In this document: positions 19,154 to 26,332 of the stretch, one piece after another
How positions within the stretch are numbered: position 1 is the stretch's first letter
Layout of the letters: each line of letters opens with the position of its first letter
Origin: Lachnospiraceae bacterium
GTDB lineage: Bacteria > Bacillota > Clostridia > Lachnospirales > Lachnospiraceae
DNA: 62,352 nucleotides
Assembly (NCBI GenBank): GCA_017614155.1
Contig: JAGACK010000043.1
Location: 1 to 62,352, forward strand
Direction of reading: 5' to 3'
The notes under the pieces: model-generated
Databases searched by the model: none
What the model was told of the DNA's origin: nothing
The model's input: the letters and a program-made list of their open reading frames with translations, nothing else
Program-made: the position numbers and the translations under genes

Positions 19154-19350
19154 GGTGGAATAATTCACATATGTTTTGTGAACACCCAGCCGGCAGTTCT
19201 TAGCGAATCCGAGGCTTATAAATTTCGCGGGTGCGAAGGCAGCACCGCTTTTCAGGTGCGGAACGGCGCAGAGCGAAATTTTGTATATAAGACGAAGGAT
19301 GAGCTTAGAACTGTCCGAGCCGTGAACAAAATATATGTGAATTATTCCTA
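19154..19350 (+). mobile_element. ~200 bp foldback element, copy 2
   Basis: The core matches copy 1 (8583-8781) at about 94% identity in inverse orientation. Its terminal stem GGAATAATTCACATAT / ATATGTGAATTATTCC is perfectly paired but unrelated in sequence to the terminal stem of copy 1. In the central hairpin a G-C pair of copy 1 (8691/8678) is an A-T pair here (19244/19257). The element separates pflB from pflA and ends about 22 bases before the pflA start, so it would lie in the pflA leader if transcription comes from upstream. Confidence 0.75.
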
Positions 19351-19371
19351 AGGAAAGAGAGGTGAATTTTT

Positions 19372-20100
19372 ATGAAGGGTGCTATTCATTCACTTGAGTC
19401 GTTCGGTTCCGTTGACGGACCGGGGATCAGATATCTGATTTTCCTGAAGGGATGCGACATGCGCTGTCAGTATTGTCACAATCCCGATACATGGGCAAAA
19501 GACACGGAACTTTTCATGGAGGCTGACGAGATCCTCGACAAGGCGGAAAGATGCAGATCATACTGGAAGGACGAGGGCGGCATCACGGTAAGCGGCGGCG
19601 AAGCCCTGCTTCAGATCGATTTTCTGACAGAACTTTTCAGGAAGGCTCATGAAAGAAATATCAATACCTGCCTGGATACTTCAGCGCAGCCCTATAGCGA
19701 AGAGGAGCCTTTCTTTTCAAAGTTTGAAGAACTCATGAAGTACACGGATCTGGTCATGCTTGATATCAAGCATATCGATCCGGAAGAACACAGGAAACTT
19801 ACCGGGCATACCAACGAGAATATCCTGGCATGCGCAAGGTACCTCTCAGACCATGACATACCGGTATGGATCAGGCATGTGCTCGTGCCCGGGATTACGG
19901 ATAATGATGAATACCTCAAAAAGACAGCCGATTTTATCAGGACGCTGAAAAATGTGAAGAAGATAGAGGTACTCCCGTATCATACGCTCGGCGAATACAA
20001 GTGGAAGGAGCTGGGACTTAAATACCAGCTTGAAGGTGTGGATCCGCCGACAGAGGAAAGAAAAAAGAATGCCGAGGATATATTGAACGGGAGAAAATGA
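19372..20100 (+). CDS. pflA: Pyruvate formate-lyase activating enzyme
   Basis: A 242-residue radical SAM enzyme that installs the glycyl radical on PflB using S-adenosylmethionine and a reduced [4Fe-4S] cluster. The cluster motif is CDMRCQYC (Cys28, Cys32, Cys35). The start block IHSLESFGSVDGPGIR and ITVSGGEALLQ are family signatures. Length matches PflA proper (~245), without the ferredoxin insert of glycerol-type activases. A GAAAGAGAGG ribosome site precedes ATG 19372. Adjacent to pflB, which is its substrate. Confidence 0.97.
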   Translation: MKGAIHSLESFGSVDGPGIRYLIFLKGCDMRCQYCHNPDTWAKDTELFMEADEILDKAERCRSYWKDEGGITVSGGEALLQIDFLTELFRKAHERNINTCLDTSAQPYSEEEPFFSKFEELMKYTDLVMLDIKHIDPEEHRKLTGHTNENILACARYLSDHDIPVWIRHVLVPGITDNDEYLKKTADFIRTLKNVKKIEVLPYHTLGEYKWKELGLKYQLEGVDPPTEERKKNAEDILNGRK

Positions 20101-20102
20101 TC

Positions 20103-20146
20103 AAAAAAAGGGAGACAAAAGGACCGTCCCCCTGTCTCCCTTTTTT
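20103..20146. terminator. REP-like repeat acting as bidirectional terminator
   Basis: AAAAAAGGGAGACA and TGTCTCCCTTTTTT are exact reverse complements around GGACCGTCC. It lies between the convergent pflA and AIM24-like genes, with A- and T-runs for both directions. Confidence 0.85.
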
Positions 20147-20151
20147 AAAAC

Positions 20152-20829
20152 TCAGCTCTTGACAGGCAGATAAGGAATCAGCGCAGAAGCAAGCTGAGGA
20201 ACCGGCATTGAATGCAGCCATATATGTCCGGGACCTGTGACAACAGTGTTGAACAGTCCCTCTCCGCCAAACAGGGCATTCTTGATGCCCGGAACGGTCT
20301 TGATGTCTATAGAACAGGAAGCATCCATAGCGGCAAGATAGCCGGTGTCGATCACCATGCTCTGTCCGGCAGCCAGGTCATATTCCTTGCAGTATCCGTC
20401 GAATTCAACAAATGCAATTCCCTGTCCGGAAAGCTTTTGCATTACAAAGCCCTCTCCTCCAAAGAATCCGCTCCCCAGTTTTTTCTGGAAGAAAACGGAA
20501 AGATCAACGCCTGATTCACACGCAAGAAATGCGTTTTTCTGGGCAACGATATCATGTCCTGGATTGATCTCAAACGCCCTTATTGATCCGGGAACATTTG
20601 AAGAAAAGGCGATCATTCCGGATCCGCCCTCAGCAGAATATTCATTGAGAAACAGACTTTCACCGGAAAACGCCCTGCCGAGCATCTTTCCTACTCCTCC
20701 GCCTTTCGTCTCCATCTTCATGTTTGGAGACATCCAGGCCATGGCCCCGCTCTCGCATTTGAGTTTCTCTCCGGCATCAACTTCACAGATAGCAACCGGT
20801 AACGGTTCTCCTTCAATAGAATAGCGCAT
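20152..20829 (-). CDS. AIM24/TIGR00266-family protein
   Basis: A 225-residue protein. The opening MRYSIEGEPLPVAICEVDAG, the segment ESGAMAWMSPNMKMET and the glycine-rich FGGEGFVMQKLSG region are typical of the TIGR00266 (AIM24-like) family, a beta-barrel fold of unclear role in bacteria. I chose the ATG at 20829 because GGAGG lies 5-9 bases upstream (AAAAGGAGGTTTTTT); longer in-frame starts would lie before it. No membrane segment. It stands alone between REP-like repeats. The family is clear, the function is not established. Confidence 0.85.
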   Translation of the reverse strand: MRYSIEGEPLPVAICEVDAGEKLKCESGAMAWMSPNMKMETKGGGVGKMLGRAFSGESLFLNEYSAEGGSGMIAFSSNVPGSIRAFEINPGHDIVAQKNAFLACESGVDLSVFFQKKLGSGFFGGEGFVMQKLSGQGIAFVEFDGYCKEYDLAAGQSMVIDTGYLAAMDASCSIDIKTVPGIKNALFGGEGLFNTVVTGPGHIWLHSMPVPQLASALIPYLPVKS

Positions 20830-20951
20830 AAAAAACCTCCTTTTATAATAAAATGATGGCAGAGTCAAAAGACCTTTTGACCCTGACCTCATTTTAGTAT
20901 CGGAAAGGGCGTTTTTCAATATTTTCATAATATTTCAAAAGGGGTAATGGA

Positions 20952-20982
20952 GGGAGACAGAAGGACCGTCCCCCTGTCTCCC
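20952..20982. repeat. REP-like palindromic repeat
   Basis: GGGAGACAG, GGACCGTCC, CCCTGTCTCCC. It lies just after the stop of the minus-strand gene at 20987. Confidence 0.85.
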
Positions 20983-20986
20983 TGAC

Positions 20987-21616
20987 TTACAGCTTCAGCT
21001 CGACTTTGATGCCATCATCCACGAGGTCCCGGAATCCTTCGCCGTCGCTTTCTTTGCCGACAAGGGTTCCGTAGTGGGTGGGGATGGCATATTCCGGACG
21101 GATCTCATTTATCAGTTTTGCTGCTTCTTTGAAGTTCATGGTATAAGTGCCGCCTATGGGGATCATGGCGATATCGCACCGGACCTTTTTTGCTTCTTTT
21201 GTGGCATCCGTATCCCCGGCAATGTAGATCCTCGTGCCGTCAATATCGAGGATGTATCCGACCCAGCCTGCTTTTTTCGGATGAAAGGGCTTTAACAGGT
21301 TGTAGGCAGGGACCGTTTCAAATGAAAAATCCTCTGTTTCGTATTTATTATCTGGCTTTACGGGAAGATTTCTCCCGGCATAAGTGTTTTTTCTGAGTTT
21401 GAGATCCATCGGCTCGGGTACGACAAACACTGTCTCGTACTGAAGCACTTTATTTATATCATCCAGGGAATAGTGGTCATAATGATCATGAGTCAGAAAA
21501 ATGTAATCGGCATCACCCGGCTCTCCCTCTATCTGAAAAGGGTCGATGTATATGATCTTTCCCATATCGATACGGATGCTGTTCTGCGCATTGACTGTAA
21601 TATTTGAAATATCCAT
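20987..21616 (-). CDS. Metallo-beta-lactamase-fold hydrolase, UlaG/UPF0173-like
   Basis: A 209-residue protein. The metal site THDHYDH is near residue 44, with further metal ligands in IYIAGDTDATKE and AIPTHYGT. This is the compact RomA/UlaG-type hydrolase layout that binds two metals. Substrates vary widely (lactonases, phospholipases, RNA-like esters), so no substrate can be assigned. I chose ATG 21616 because AAGGGAGTT is ~8 bases upstream. It is monocistronic on the minus strand. Confidence 0.85.
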   Translation of the reverse strand: MDISNITVNAQNSIRIDMGKIIYIDPFQIEGEPGDADYIFLTHDHYDHYSLDDINKVLQYETVFVVPEPMDLKLRKNTYAGRNLPVKPDNKYETEDFSFETVPAYNLLKPFHPKKAGWVGYILDIDGTRIYIAGDTDATKEAKKVRCDIAMIPIGGTYTMNFKEAAKLINEIRPEYAIPTHYGTLVGKESDGEGFRDLVDDGIKVELKL

Positions 21617-21714
21617 GATCAAACTCCCTTCTTCATATGGTTTTAAGTACAGTTCTGATTATAAGGTATGATGATGTTTTTTTCAAAAAATGCAGAGCAT
21701 CCGGAAAGTGTAAA

Positions 21715-21743
21715 ATGATACCGGAAGGGAAATATGCTATAAT
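21715..21743 (+). promoter_or_regulatory. Possible promoter of the DUF898 gene
   Basis: ATGATA (21715-21720), 17 bases, TATAAT (21738-21743). The -10 is perfect and the -35 matches 4 of 6. Confidence 0.5.
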
Positions 21744-21772
21744 CAGATGGTAAATTTCGGATAATAAAGTCA

Positions 21773-21803
21773 TGCGGGCATACCGACGGATACGCATGAT
21801 CAC
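21773..21803 (+). repeat. Leader element, copy 1 of 2 (second copy at 22459-22489)
   Basis: GGGCATACCGACGGATACGC then ATGATCAC resembles GGCATATCACCGGGTGCGTA then TGATCAC at 22459-22489. Both copies lie ~20-35 bases before a gene start (21839 and 22512). Possibly a shared regulatory element. Confidence 0.5.
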
Positions 21804-21838
21804 GGTCGGGAGAGTAGTTTGGAAAAAAGGAGGTTATG

Positions 21839-22450
21839 ATGAAGGAATCATATTTTGACGGCGGATTATTTCAGCTGATAGGCTACAGGATACTCGGAGG
21901 TCTTGTGACCACGATCACTTTAGGGATCTGCCTGCCGTGGGCATATACCATGATATACAGCTGGGAAGCAAAACATACTGTCATAAACGGAGAGAGGCTG
22001 CATTTTGACGGGACCGCCCTGGAACTGTTCGGAAACTGGATCAAATGGTTTTTATTATCAGTTATAACGCTGGGTATATACAGTTTCTGGCTGGGGATCA
22101 AGCTGAAGCAGTGGAGGATCTCGCATACCCACACTGAATCCGGAGCAGCTTTGGATTCACATTTTGACGGAGGATTGCTGCAGTACATCGGGTATTCGAT
22201 CCTGGGTTTTCTTATAACATTCATCACACTGGGTATCTGCCTGCCGTGGTCCTATACCATGCTGTATAACTGGGAAGAGAAGCATACCGTCATCAACGGA
22301 CGCCGCCTTAGGTTTGACGGAACTGCCGTGGGTCTGTTCGGAAACTGGATCAAGTGGTTTTTATTATCAGTCATAACGCTGGGGATATACAGTTTCTGGC
22401 TGGGGATCAAGCTGAGAAAATGGCGGGTTGCCCACACATATTTTGAATAA
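21839..22450 (+). CDS. DUF898-family membrane protein with internal duplication
   Basis: A 203-residue integral membrane protein made of two near-identical halves (about 1-98 and 107-203). Each carries FDGGL, TLGICLPW, HTVINGxRLxFDGTA and GNWIKWFLLSVITLGIYSFW. Each half has two hydrophobic segments, so four membrane helices in total. The pattern matches DUF898/YjgN proteins, of unknown function. The DNA of the halves is also alike, so the duplication is fairly recent. ATG 21839 sits 5 bases after GGAGG; ATG 21836 is too close. A small unknown gene and a flavodoxin follow. Confidence 0.85.
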   Translation: MKESYFDGGLFQLIGYRILGGLVTTITLGICLPWAYTMIYSWEAKHTVINGERLHFDGTALELFGNWIKWFLLSVITLGIYSFWLGIKLKQWRISHTHTESGAALDSHFDGGLLQYIGYSILGFLITFITLGICLPWSYTMLYNWEEKHTVINGRRLRFDGTAVGLFGNWIKWFLLSVITLGIYSFWLGIKLRKWRVAHTYFE

Positions 22451-22511
22451 TAAAAACGGACAGGCATATCACCGGGTGCGTATGATCACATTTTCGTAAG
22501 AGGGGAGAAAC

Positions 22512-22757
22512 ATGAGTCTGATAACGGAAGAAATGGCTTTGGAATACCACAGATGCAGGATATATAAAGATTACATTGAACAGCTTCAGATAAGCGAAAA
22601 GAATGAAAAAGATGAGTTCATGAATTCTCTGAGATGCTCAACCGTATATGTGCCCACACCGGCTGAGGTTACGGAAAAATACAGGAAAGAAGCGATGGAG
22701 CAGGGGATTGACAGGGAGTGGATTGACAGGTTTATGCCGGAGATCAAAGGTCAGTAA
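22512..22757 (+). CDS. Small hypothetical protein
   Basis: An 81-residue acidic, helix-rich protein without cysteine clusters or membrane segments. It has a good ribosome site (AAGAGGGGAG, 22498-22507) and lies 22 bases before the flavodoxin start, so it is probably co-transcribed with it. I do not recognise the family. A second copy of a leader element from in front of the DUF898 gene precedes it. Confidence 0.6.
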   Translation: MSLITEEMALEYHRCRIYKDYIEQLQISEKNEKDEFMNSLRCSTVYVPTPAEVTEKYRKEAMEQGIDREWIDRFMPEIKGQ

Positions 22758-22779
22758 GACTGTACGGAGGAAAAGATAT

Positions 22780-23253
22780 ATGAAAAGACTGGTTGTTTAT
22801 TATTCACTGTCGGGAAATACGCAGGCTGCAGCAGAGAAGATAGCAAAGGAGCTTGGCGCGGATCTGATGAGGCTGGATACCGCAAAACCCATGCCGAAGA
22901 GTTTTGCTGCGCAGATCTTTGTCGGAGGCGGACAGGTTGCATTCAATCATATCCCAAAGCTAAAGCCGTTTGAGTTAGATCCCGGCGCATATGACGAGAT
23001 AATCCTGGGCTCGCCCATCTGGAACGGCAAGGGGGTGCCTGCCGTGAACGCATTTCTGAAGGATGAAAAAGCTGCAGCAAAAGTTACTTCACTGTTTTTC
23101 CTGAGTGCGGGAGGCGAAGTATCAAAGGGACTGGAGGCGATAACAAAACACCTGCCAAACCTGAAGAATTCGGTTTCGCTTCTTGACAGAAAAAATGAGG
23201 ATTCAAAGGATAACGACGCAAAGATCGCGCAGTTTATCGAAAAGATCAGATAA
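22780..23253 (+). CDS. Flavodoxin-like protein
   Basis: A 157-residue flavodoxin-fold protein. The start KRLVVYYSLSGNTQAAAEKIA is the FMN phosphate-binding loop; DEIILGSPIWNGKGVPAVNAF matches the isoalloxazine-binding loop. Length is typical of short-chain flavodoxins, which carry electrons or act as FMN-dependent reductases. I chose ATG 22780 because CGGAGG ends 9 bases upstream; a longer frame upstream overlaps the preceding gene. Its partner is not evident. Confidence 0.88.
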   Translation: MKRLVVYYSLSGNTQAAAEKIAKELGADLMRLDTAKPMPKSFAAQIFVGGGQVAFNHIPKLKPFELDPGAYDEIILGSPIWNGKGVPAVNAFLKDEKAAAKVTSLFFLSAGGEVSKGLEAITKHLPNLKNSVSLLDRKNEDSKDNDAKIAQFIEKIR

Positions 23254-23259
23254 GACTTT

Positions 23260-23475
23260 TCAATACTCGGTTTTTATCTCATCAAGACCATAGGCTTTTT
23301 TGAAAGCGTCAATATCGGCATCTGATTTTATTAGCAGTACATCGGTAAAATGTCCGTCGGCTTTGTTTTTGAAGCCGGCGACTTTTTCGCCATTGCAGAT
23401 CGACGCCCTGATAACTGGATACTGCGTGTCAGGATCGTATTCGGCTGTGAAGAGCGGTTTTTTTCGGAACATCAT
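23260..23475 (-). CDS. Small hypothetical protein (family sometimes labelled aspartate dehydrogenase)
   Basis: A 71-residue protein starting MMFRKKPLF and containing YPVIRASICNGEKVAGFK. Short proteins of this type are common in Lachnospiraceae and are sometimes named aspartate dehydrogenase, but no nucleotide-binding motif fits in 71 residues and I regard that name as unsupported. It ends 6 bases after the convergent flavodoxin stop. The ribosome site is weak, so the exact start is uncertain. Confidence 0.55.
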   Translation of the reverse strand: MMFRKKPLFTAEYDPDTQYPVIRASICNGEKVAGFKNKADGHFTDVLLIKSDADIDAFKKAYGLDEIKTEY

Positions 23476-23499
23476 TTTGCAACACACATCAGCTATATC

Positions 23500-23733
23500 T
23501 CATGCCTGTAGTGTCGTGGATACGCCTGCAACACGCTCGGCGTAATCAAAGTAATTATCCTGATCGATCATGTATCGGATAATGTCAGATGACAATGCAT
23601 CGGGATTGTTTTCGATAAAAGAGATCATGGTATTCAGGTTTGCTTCGCTTCTCTTTGCATAGTTTGATACACCGATAACGAAATCAAAATATGTATCGCT
23701 GACATTGTTCAAAAGAGAGATCAGTCTGTCCAT
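23500..23733 (-). CDS. Small hypothetical protein
   Basis: A 77-residue helical protein, MDRLISLLNNVSDTYFDF and so on, without known motifs. ATG 23733 follows GAGGAGG at a good distance. It lies 11 bases downstream of another small gene on the same strand, so the two are probably one operon. Not recognised. Confidence 0.55.
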   Translation of the reverse strand: MDRLISLLNNVSDTYFDFVIGVSNYAKRSEANLNTMISFIENNPDALSSDIIRYMIDQDNYFDYAERVAGVSTTLQA

Positions 23734-23744
23734 ATAGCTCCTCC

Positions 23745-23936
23745 TCATAATACTACCCTGTCTTTTGCAATTATGTAATAATCGTTGAAACCGCTATTTT
23801 CAAAGGTGTATACATACAATTTGCCATCTGTTCCGTGTGAGATATGCTGACAGGTAAGTTTTCCCCTGTATTTAAAGTAATTTGTATTGATCTCGCTTAC
23901 TATTTTAGCATACTCCGTGGGATCTAGGTATATCAT
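23745..23936 (-). CDS. Small hypothetical protein
   Basis: A 63-residue protein (MIYLDPTEYAKIVSEINTNY ... YVYTFENSGFNDY) rich in aromatic residues. The pattern looks like a small alpha/beta protein that I have seen repeatedly in Clostridia but cannot assign. A promoter-proximal copy of the ~100 bp repeat lies upstream at 23975. The ribosome site AGAGGTAG is moderate. Confidence 0.5.
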   Translation of the reverse strand: MIYLDPTEYAKIVSEINTNYFKYRGKLTCQHISHGTDGKLYVYTFENSGFNDYYIIAKDRVVL

Positions 23937-23974
23937 TTTTCTACCTCTTGGGTGTCAGATTTAGAAAAACAGAC

Positions 23975-24084
23975 ATAATCCCGGTCAAAACCGAGGTCCG
24001 TATAATAAAAGAAATTTGGGGTCGTCGCCCGGAAGAACTCCGGACGAATGCCTGGATAAACCAGAACGAATATATTTCATGCCT
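23975..24084 (-). repeat. ~100 bp cassette-spacer repeat, copy A
   Basis: Shares with copies B (24699) and C (25484) the order: CCGGT..ACCG small hairpin, TATAATAAAA, TTTGGG, GCCCGGAAGAACTCCG, GAATGCCTG, AGAACGAATATAT. It lies upstream of the small gene at 23745 on the minus strand. The rest of the 303-base gap (24085-24204) holds no gene that I can support. Confidence 0.8.
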
Positions 24085-24204
24085 TTGAGGCGAGGATATG
24101 CCGGCAACATTCTCAGCAATATAAATGGCGCAGCCCCCGCGCTCTGTTGGCCGCCGGTCTACGCCTTGTGGCTTAATGATACGATTGTTATAAGGTAAAG
24201 TCAA

Positions 24205-24232
24205 GGAGACAGGAGACCGGTCCTGTTGTCTC
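24205..24232. repeat. REP-like palindrome, divergent copy
   Basis: GGAGACAGGAGACCGGTCCT then GTTGTCTC. It lies just after the stop of the HicB-like gene on the minus strand. Confidence 0.7.
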
Positions 24233-24239
24233 ACTTCAT

Positions 24240-24629
24240 TTAGATATTAAATTTCGCCATCAGCCCTTCCTGTAACACCTGAGAGCAGTTGATTCCAAGC
24301 CTGTCAGCCATTTGCGCCATCCATGCAGGAAGGGAGACGTTTTTTCTGACAGATCGGTTGTCGGTTTTTGCCCTATAGGAAACGGTGTCAATGTATATCA
24401 GAGAGTAGGAAAGCTTTTCGTTTGTGATCAGCTTGTATTGCGGTGTGGCATCCGGAATATCAAGACCTTCATCTTCAGCGACAACAAGCCATCCGCTTGC
24501 TGCATCGGATATCTGATTTATCGCATCTTCGTAGTTTTTTCCGGTTGTGATGCAACCCTTCAGATCCGGGATGCGAGCATATACTTTTCCGCCCTTTTCT
24601 CTGAAGGTGGCTGTATACATGTATTTCAT
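24240..24629 (-). CDS. HicB-family antitoxin-like protein (no HicA found)
   Basis: A 129-residue protein. The N-terminal half (MKYMYTATFREKGGKVYARI ... KGCITTGKNYEDAINQI) is the HicB partial RNase-H-like fold. The C-terminal half (RKNVSLPAWMAQMADRLGIN) is a ribbon-helix-helix DNA-binding domain. HicB normally neutralises the HicA RNase encoded next to it, but no HicA-like frame lies on either side. It may be an orphan regulator or protect against HicA made elsewhere. ATG 24629 is preceded by GAGGAGG. A palindrome at the promoter fits autorepression. Confidence 0.8.
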   Translation of the reverse strand: MKYMYTATFREKGGKVYARIPDLKGCITTGKNYEDAINQISDAASGWLVVAEDEGLDIPDATPQYKLITNEKLSYSLIYIDTVSYRAKTDNRSVRKNVSLPAWMAQMADRLGINCSQVLQEGLMAKFNI

Positions 24630-24650
24630 GGCAGAGCCTCCTCTTCTATA

Positions 24651-24668
24651 ATACACAAAATTGTGTAT
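24651..24668. promoter_or_regulatory. Palindromic operator of the HicB-like gene
   Basis: ATACACAA-AA-TTGTGTAT, arms of 8 bases. It overlaps the -10 end of the predicted promoter and lies 22 bases upstream of the start codon; the ribbon-helix-helix protein is the likely ligand. Confidence 0.65.
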
Positions 24669-24694
24669 CATATCAACATGGTTTTTTTAGTCAA
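24667..24694 (-). promoter_or_regulatory. Promoter of the HicB-like gene
   Basis: On the minus strand: TTGACT (24694-24689), 16 bases, TATGAT (24672-24667). The same TTGACT-N16 arrangement lies before brnT. Confidence 0.6.
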
Positions 24695-24698
24695 CAAA

Positions 24699-24800
24699 AT
24701 AATCCGGTTACAAACCGGTGAACATATAATAAAAACAATTTGGGATCATCGCCCGGAAGAACTCCGAACGAATGCCTGAATTAAACAGAACGAATATATC
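24699..24800 (-). repeat. ~100 bp cassette-spacer repeat, copy B
   Basis: CCGGTTACAAACCGG hairpin, TATAATAAAAACA, TTTGGGAT, GCCCGGAAGAACTCCGAACG, AATGCCTGAA, CAGAACGAATATAT. It fills the gap between the HicB-like promoter and the BrnA stop. Confidence 0.85.
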
Positions 24801-24845
24801 TAATAACTGCCGGTATGGCGGGAGGGGAAGAACTGTCTTGTGGGT

Positions 24846-25151
24846 TTATTTTATAATTATCCCCATCTCTTGCGCACCTCTCCAAAGAGCCTCATTAATC
24901 CTTGTCTGATAGCCCTTTCCCGTTGATCTGAAAGCATCAATAAGTACAGCATCAAGACGCAGCGATATAAGCTCCTTTACCGGGCGGAAGTATTTGGGAT
25001 TTGCTGGACGGAATTCAGACAGTTCTTTCTCTGAGAGCCTGGGAGCATCATCCGTGAAATGTATTGATCTTTCAGAAGCGGCCTGTATTTCCTTAAGCTG
25101 TTTTTTGTCAGGCCGGTCCCCAGGGTTCAATATCATCGTTTTTGTTGCCAT
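24846..25151 (-). CDS. brnA: BrnA-family antitoxin
   Basis: A 101-residue protein. The C-terminal block FRPVKELISLRLDAVLIDAF ... STGKGYQTRINEALWRGAQE is the ribbon-helix-helix typical of BrnA antitoxins, which bind BrnT and repress the operon. The start overlaps the end of brnT by 44 bases, the usual toxin-first order of this system. Both genes are complete, so the pair may be functional. Confidence 0.88.
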   Translation of the reverse strand: MATKTMILNPGDRPDKKQLKEIQAASERSIHFTDDAPRLSEKELSEFRPANPKYFRPVKELISLRLDAVLIDAFRSTGKGYQTRINEALWRGAQEMGIIIK

Positions 25152-25416
25152 TATATATTCTCCTTTCCTGTGCCGTGGCGAGTCTGGCAGAGATTAAATG
25201 GATTTCATCTCCGAGTCTTTCCTCATAAGCAACAAACAGAATGTTTTTTACCCTTCCTATAGTCTGCCACCGGTTTTCAAGGGTATTGTTATTTGCAGAT
25301 CGGTCCGGTCGTTCGATTCTATAAGGATCATTAAAAATATAAACTGCTGTACTGAGGTGTATACCGTGATCCTCATAATTCTTAATATCTTTTTCTTCTT
25401 CCCAGGAAAAAATCAT
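25108..25416 (-). CDS. brnT: BrnT-family toxin (DUF497, RelE-like RNase)
   Basis: A 102-residue protein with the family opening FSWEEEKDIKNYEDHGIHLS and the core LFVAYEERLGDEIHLISARLATAQER, whose Arg and His/Glu residues form the RelE-like active site. BrnT cleaves mRNA and stops growth under stress until BrnA is restored. Upstream on the minus strand lie a TTGACT-N16-TATAAT promoter (25472-25445) and repeat copy C. Confidence 0.9.
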   Translation of the reverse strand: MIFSWEEEKDIKNYEDHGIHLSTAVYIFNDPYRIERPDRSANNNTLENRWQTIGRVKNILFVAYEERLGDEIHLISARLATAQERRIYNGNKNDDIEPWGPA

Positions 25417-25444
25417 TGTGTATTACCAATCTGTAGCTACAATT

Positions 25445-25472
25445 ATTATATCATCACATGAATATAAGTCAA
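25445..25472 (-). promoter_or_regulatory. Promoter of brnTA
   Basis: On the minus strand TTGACT (25472-25467), 16 bases, TATAAT (25450-25445), 29 bases before the brnT start. Confidence 0.65.
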
Positions 25473-25483
25473 CATTGTACGCA

Positions 25484-25577
25484 TAACATTCCGGTCACAA
25501 ACCGGTGTACGTATAATAAAAACATTTTGGGATTTTGCCCGAAAGAACTCCGAACACTTAATTGATCAAATCGAAGG
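25484..25577 (-). repeat. ~100 bp cassette-spacer repeat, copy C
   Basis: CCGGTCACAAACCGG hairpin, TATAATAAAAACATTTTGGG, GCCCGAAAGAACTCCGAAC. Homologous to copies A and B but diverging after about 25555. It lies between brnT and the Xre-like gene. Confidence 0.8.
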
Positions 25578-25617
25578 TACTATAACAGATATTTGTCGGA
25601 ATGACAAGAGGGGAAGA

Positions 25618-26061
25618 TCAGTACTTCCCTTTTTCTTTTCGCTTAAACTTGGCAAAACTGATCACTTCATCCTGCTGTGCCGGACTGAGTTTTGAAAAAT
25701 GAAACAGAAGACGGGATTCTTTTTCAGACAGCGGTTTTTCATTCCTGTCGCCATGATATGAAAGAAAATCAGCCTCCTCCATAACAACCTGTGTTGGCCC
25801 GGGAGCATCATAATAGATATTCTCATCAAGGTGAATACTCAGTTTCATCAGATCATCCACCGACATCCCGTAGAAGTTTGCAAGACGGTAAAGAACCATA
25901 GTACCGGGAGTGCGTTTCCCGTTTTCGTAATTGCTGTAGGTTGCCTGTTTGATATCTATCGCACCGGCAATGTCAGCCTGCTTGTATCCGTGTGCAAGCC
26001 TCATTTCCTTCAGCTTCTGTGCAAGTAAGATTTTGTCCTGTTCGCTCAATGCTTTACTCAC
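25618..26061 (-). CDS. Xre-family helix-turn-helix regulator
   Basis: A 147-residue protein. The HTH covers about residues 15-70 (LKEMRLAHGYKQADIAGAID ... YSNYENGKRTPG ... LYRLANFYGMSVDDL). The C-terminal part (LSEKESRLLFHFSKLSPAQQ) is a short helical region found in phage-type and accessory regulators. The start is probably GTG 26061, just after AGGAG; the longer in-frame start lacks a ribosome site. No partner toxin is adjacent. The 271 bases upstream (26062-26332) are very A/T-rich, and I see no gene there. Confidence 0.8.
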   Translation of the reverse strand: MSKALSEQDKILLAQKLKEMRLAHGYKQADIAGAIDIKQATYSNYENGKRTPGTMVLYRLANFYGMSVDDLMKLSIHLDENIYYDAPGPTQVVMEEADFLSYHGDRNEKPLSEKESRLLFHFSKLSPAQQDEVISFAKFKRKEKGKY

Positions 26062-26332
26062 TGTCAGATCTCCTATTATTGAAAAACACTGTTTTGTGAC
26101 AATGTCTATTTCGGGAGTTTCCGGGGGCAATGGAGATGCTTCCTAAAGACTAAATGTACGGAATTAAAGACTTGTTAGCATAACAACGGACATATATAAT
26201 ATAACATATGACATATTATGATTATAAATATATACGGAGAAAAGCTGGATCTTAGATCTGGTCTGTTTGTTTAGCATCAACCAACTTGTAGAGACGATTG
26301 TATTGATAGGCATTTAGTCCGTGGGCATTAAA

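Noticed and set aside
23941-24234. Minus-strand frame of 97 codons between small unknown genes and hicB
   Set aside because: It runs through repeat copy A and a REP-like palindrome, has no ribosome site and shows no protein-like pattern.
24846-25151. BrnA as an independent DNA-binding protein of another system
   Set aside because: The 44-base overlap with a clear BrnT gene makes the standard toxin-antitoxin pair far more likely.
23975-25577. CRISPR-like array, because similar repeats recur three times
   Set aside because: Repeats are ~100 bp, diverged and 700-800 bases apart with genes between them; no short regular spacers and no cas genes.
23975-25577. True integron attC sites
   Set aside because: No RYYYAAC/GTTRRRY core pair and no integrase seen, so I report only a cassette-like arrangement.
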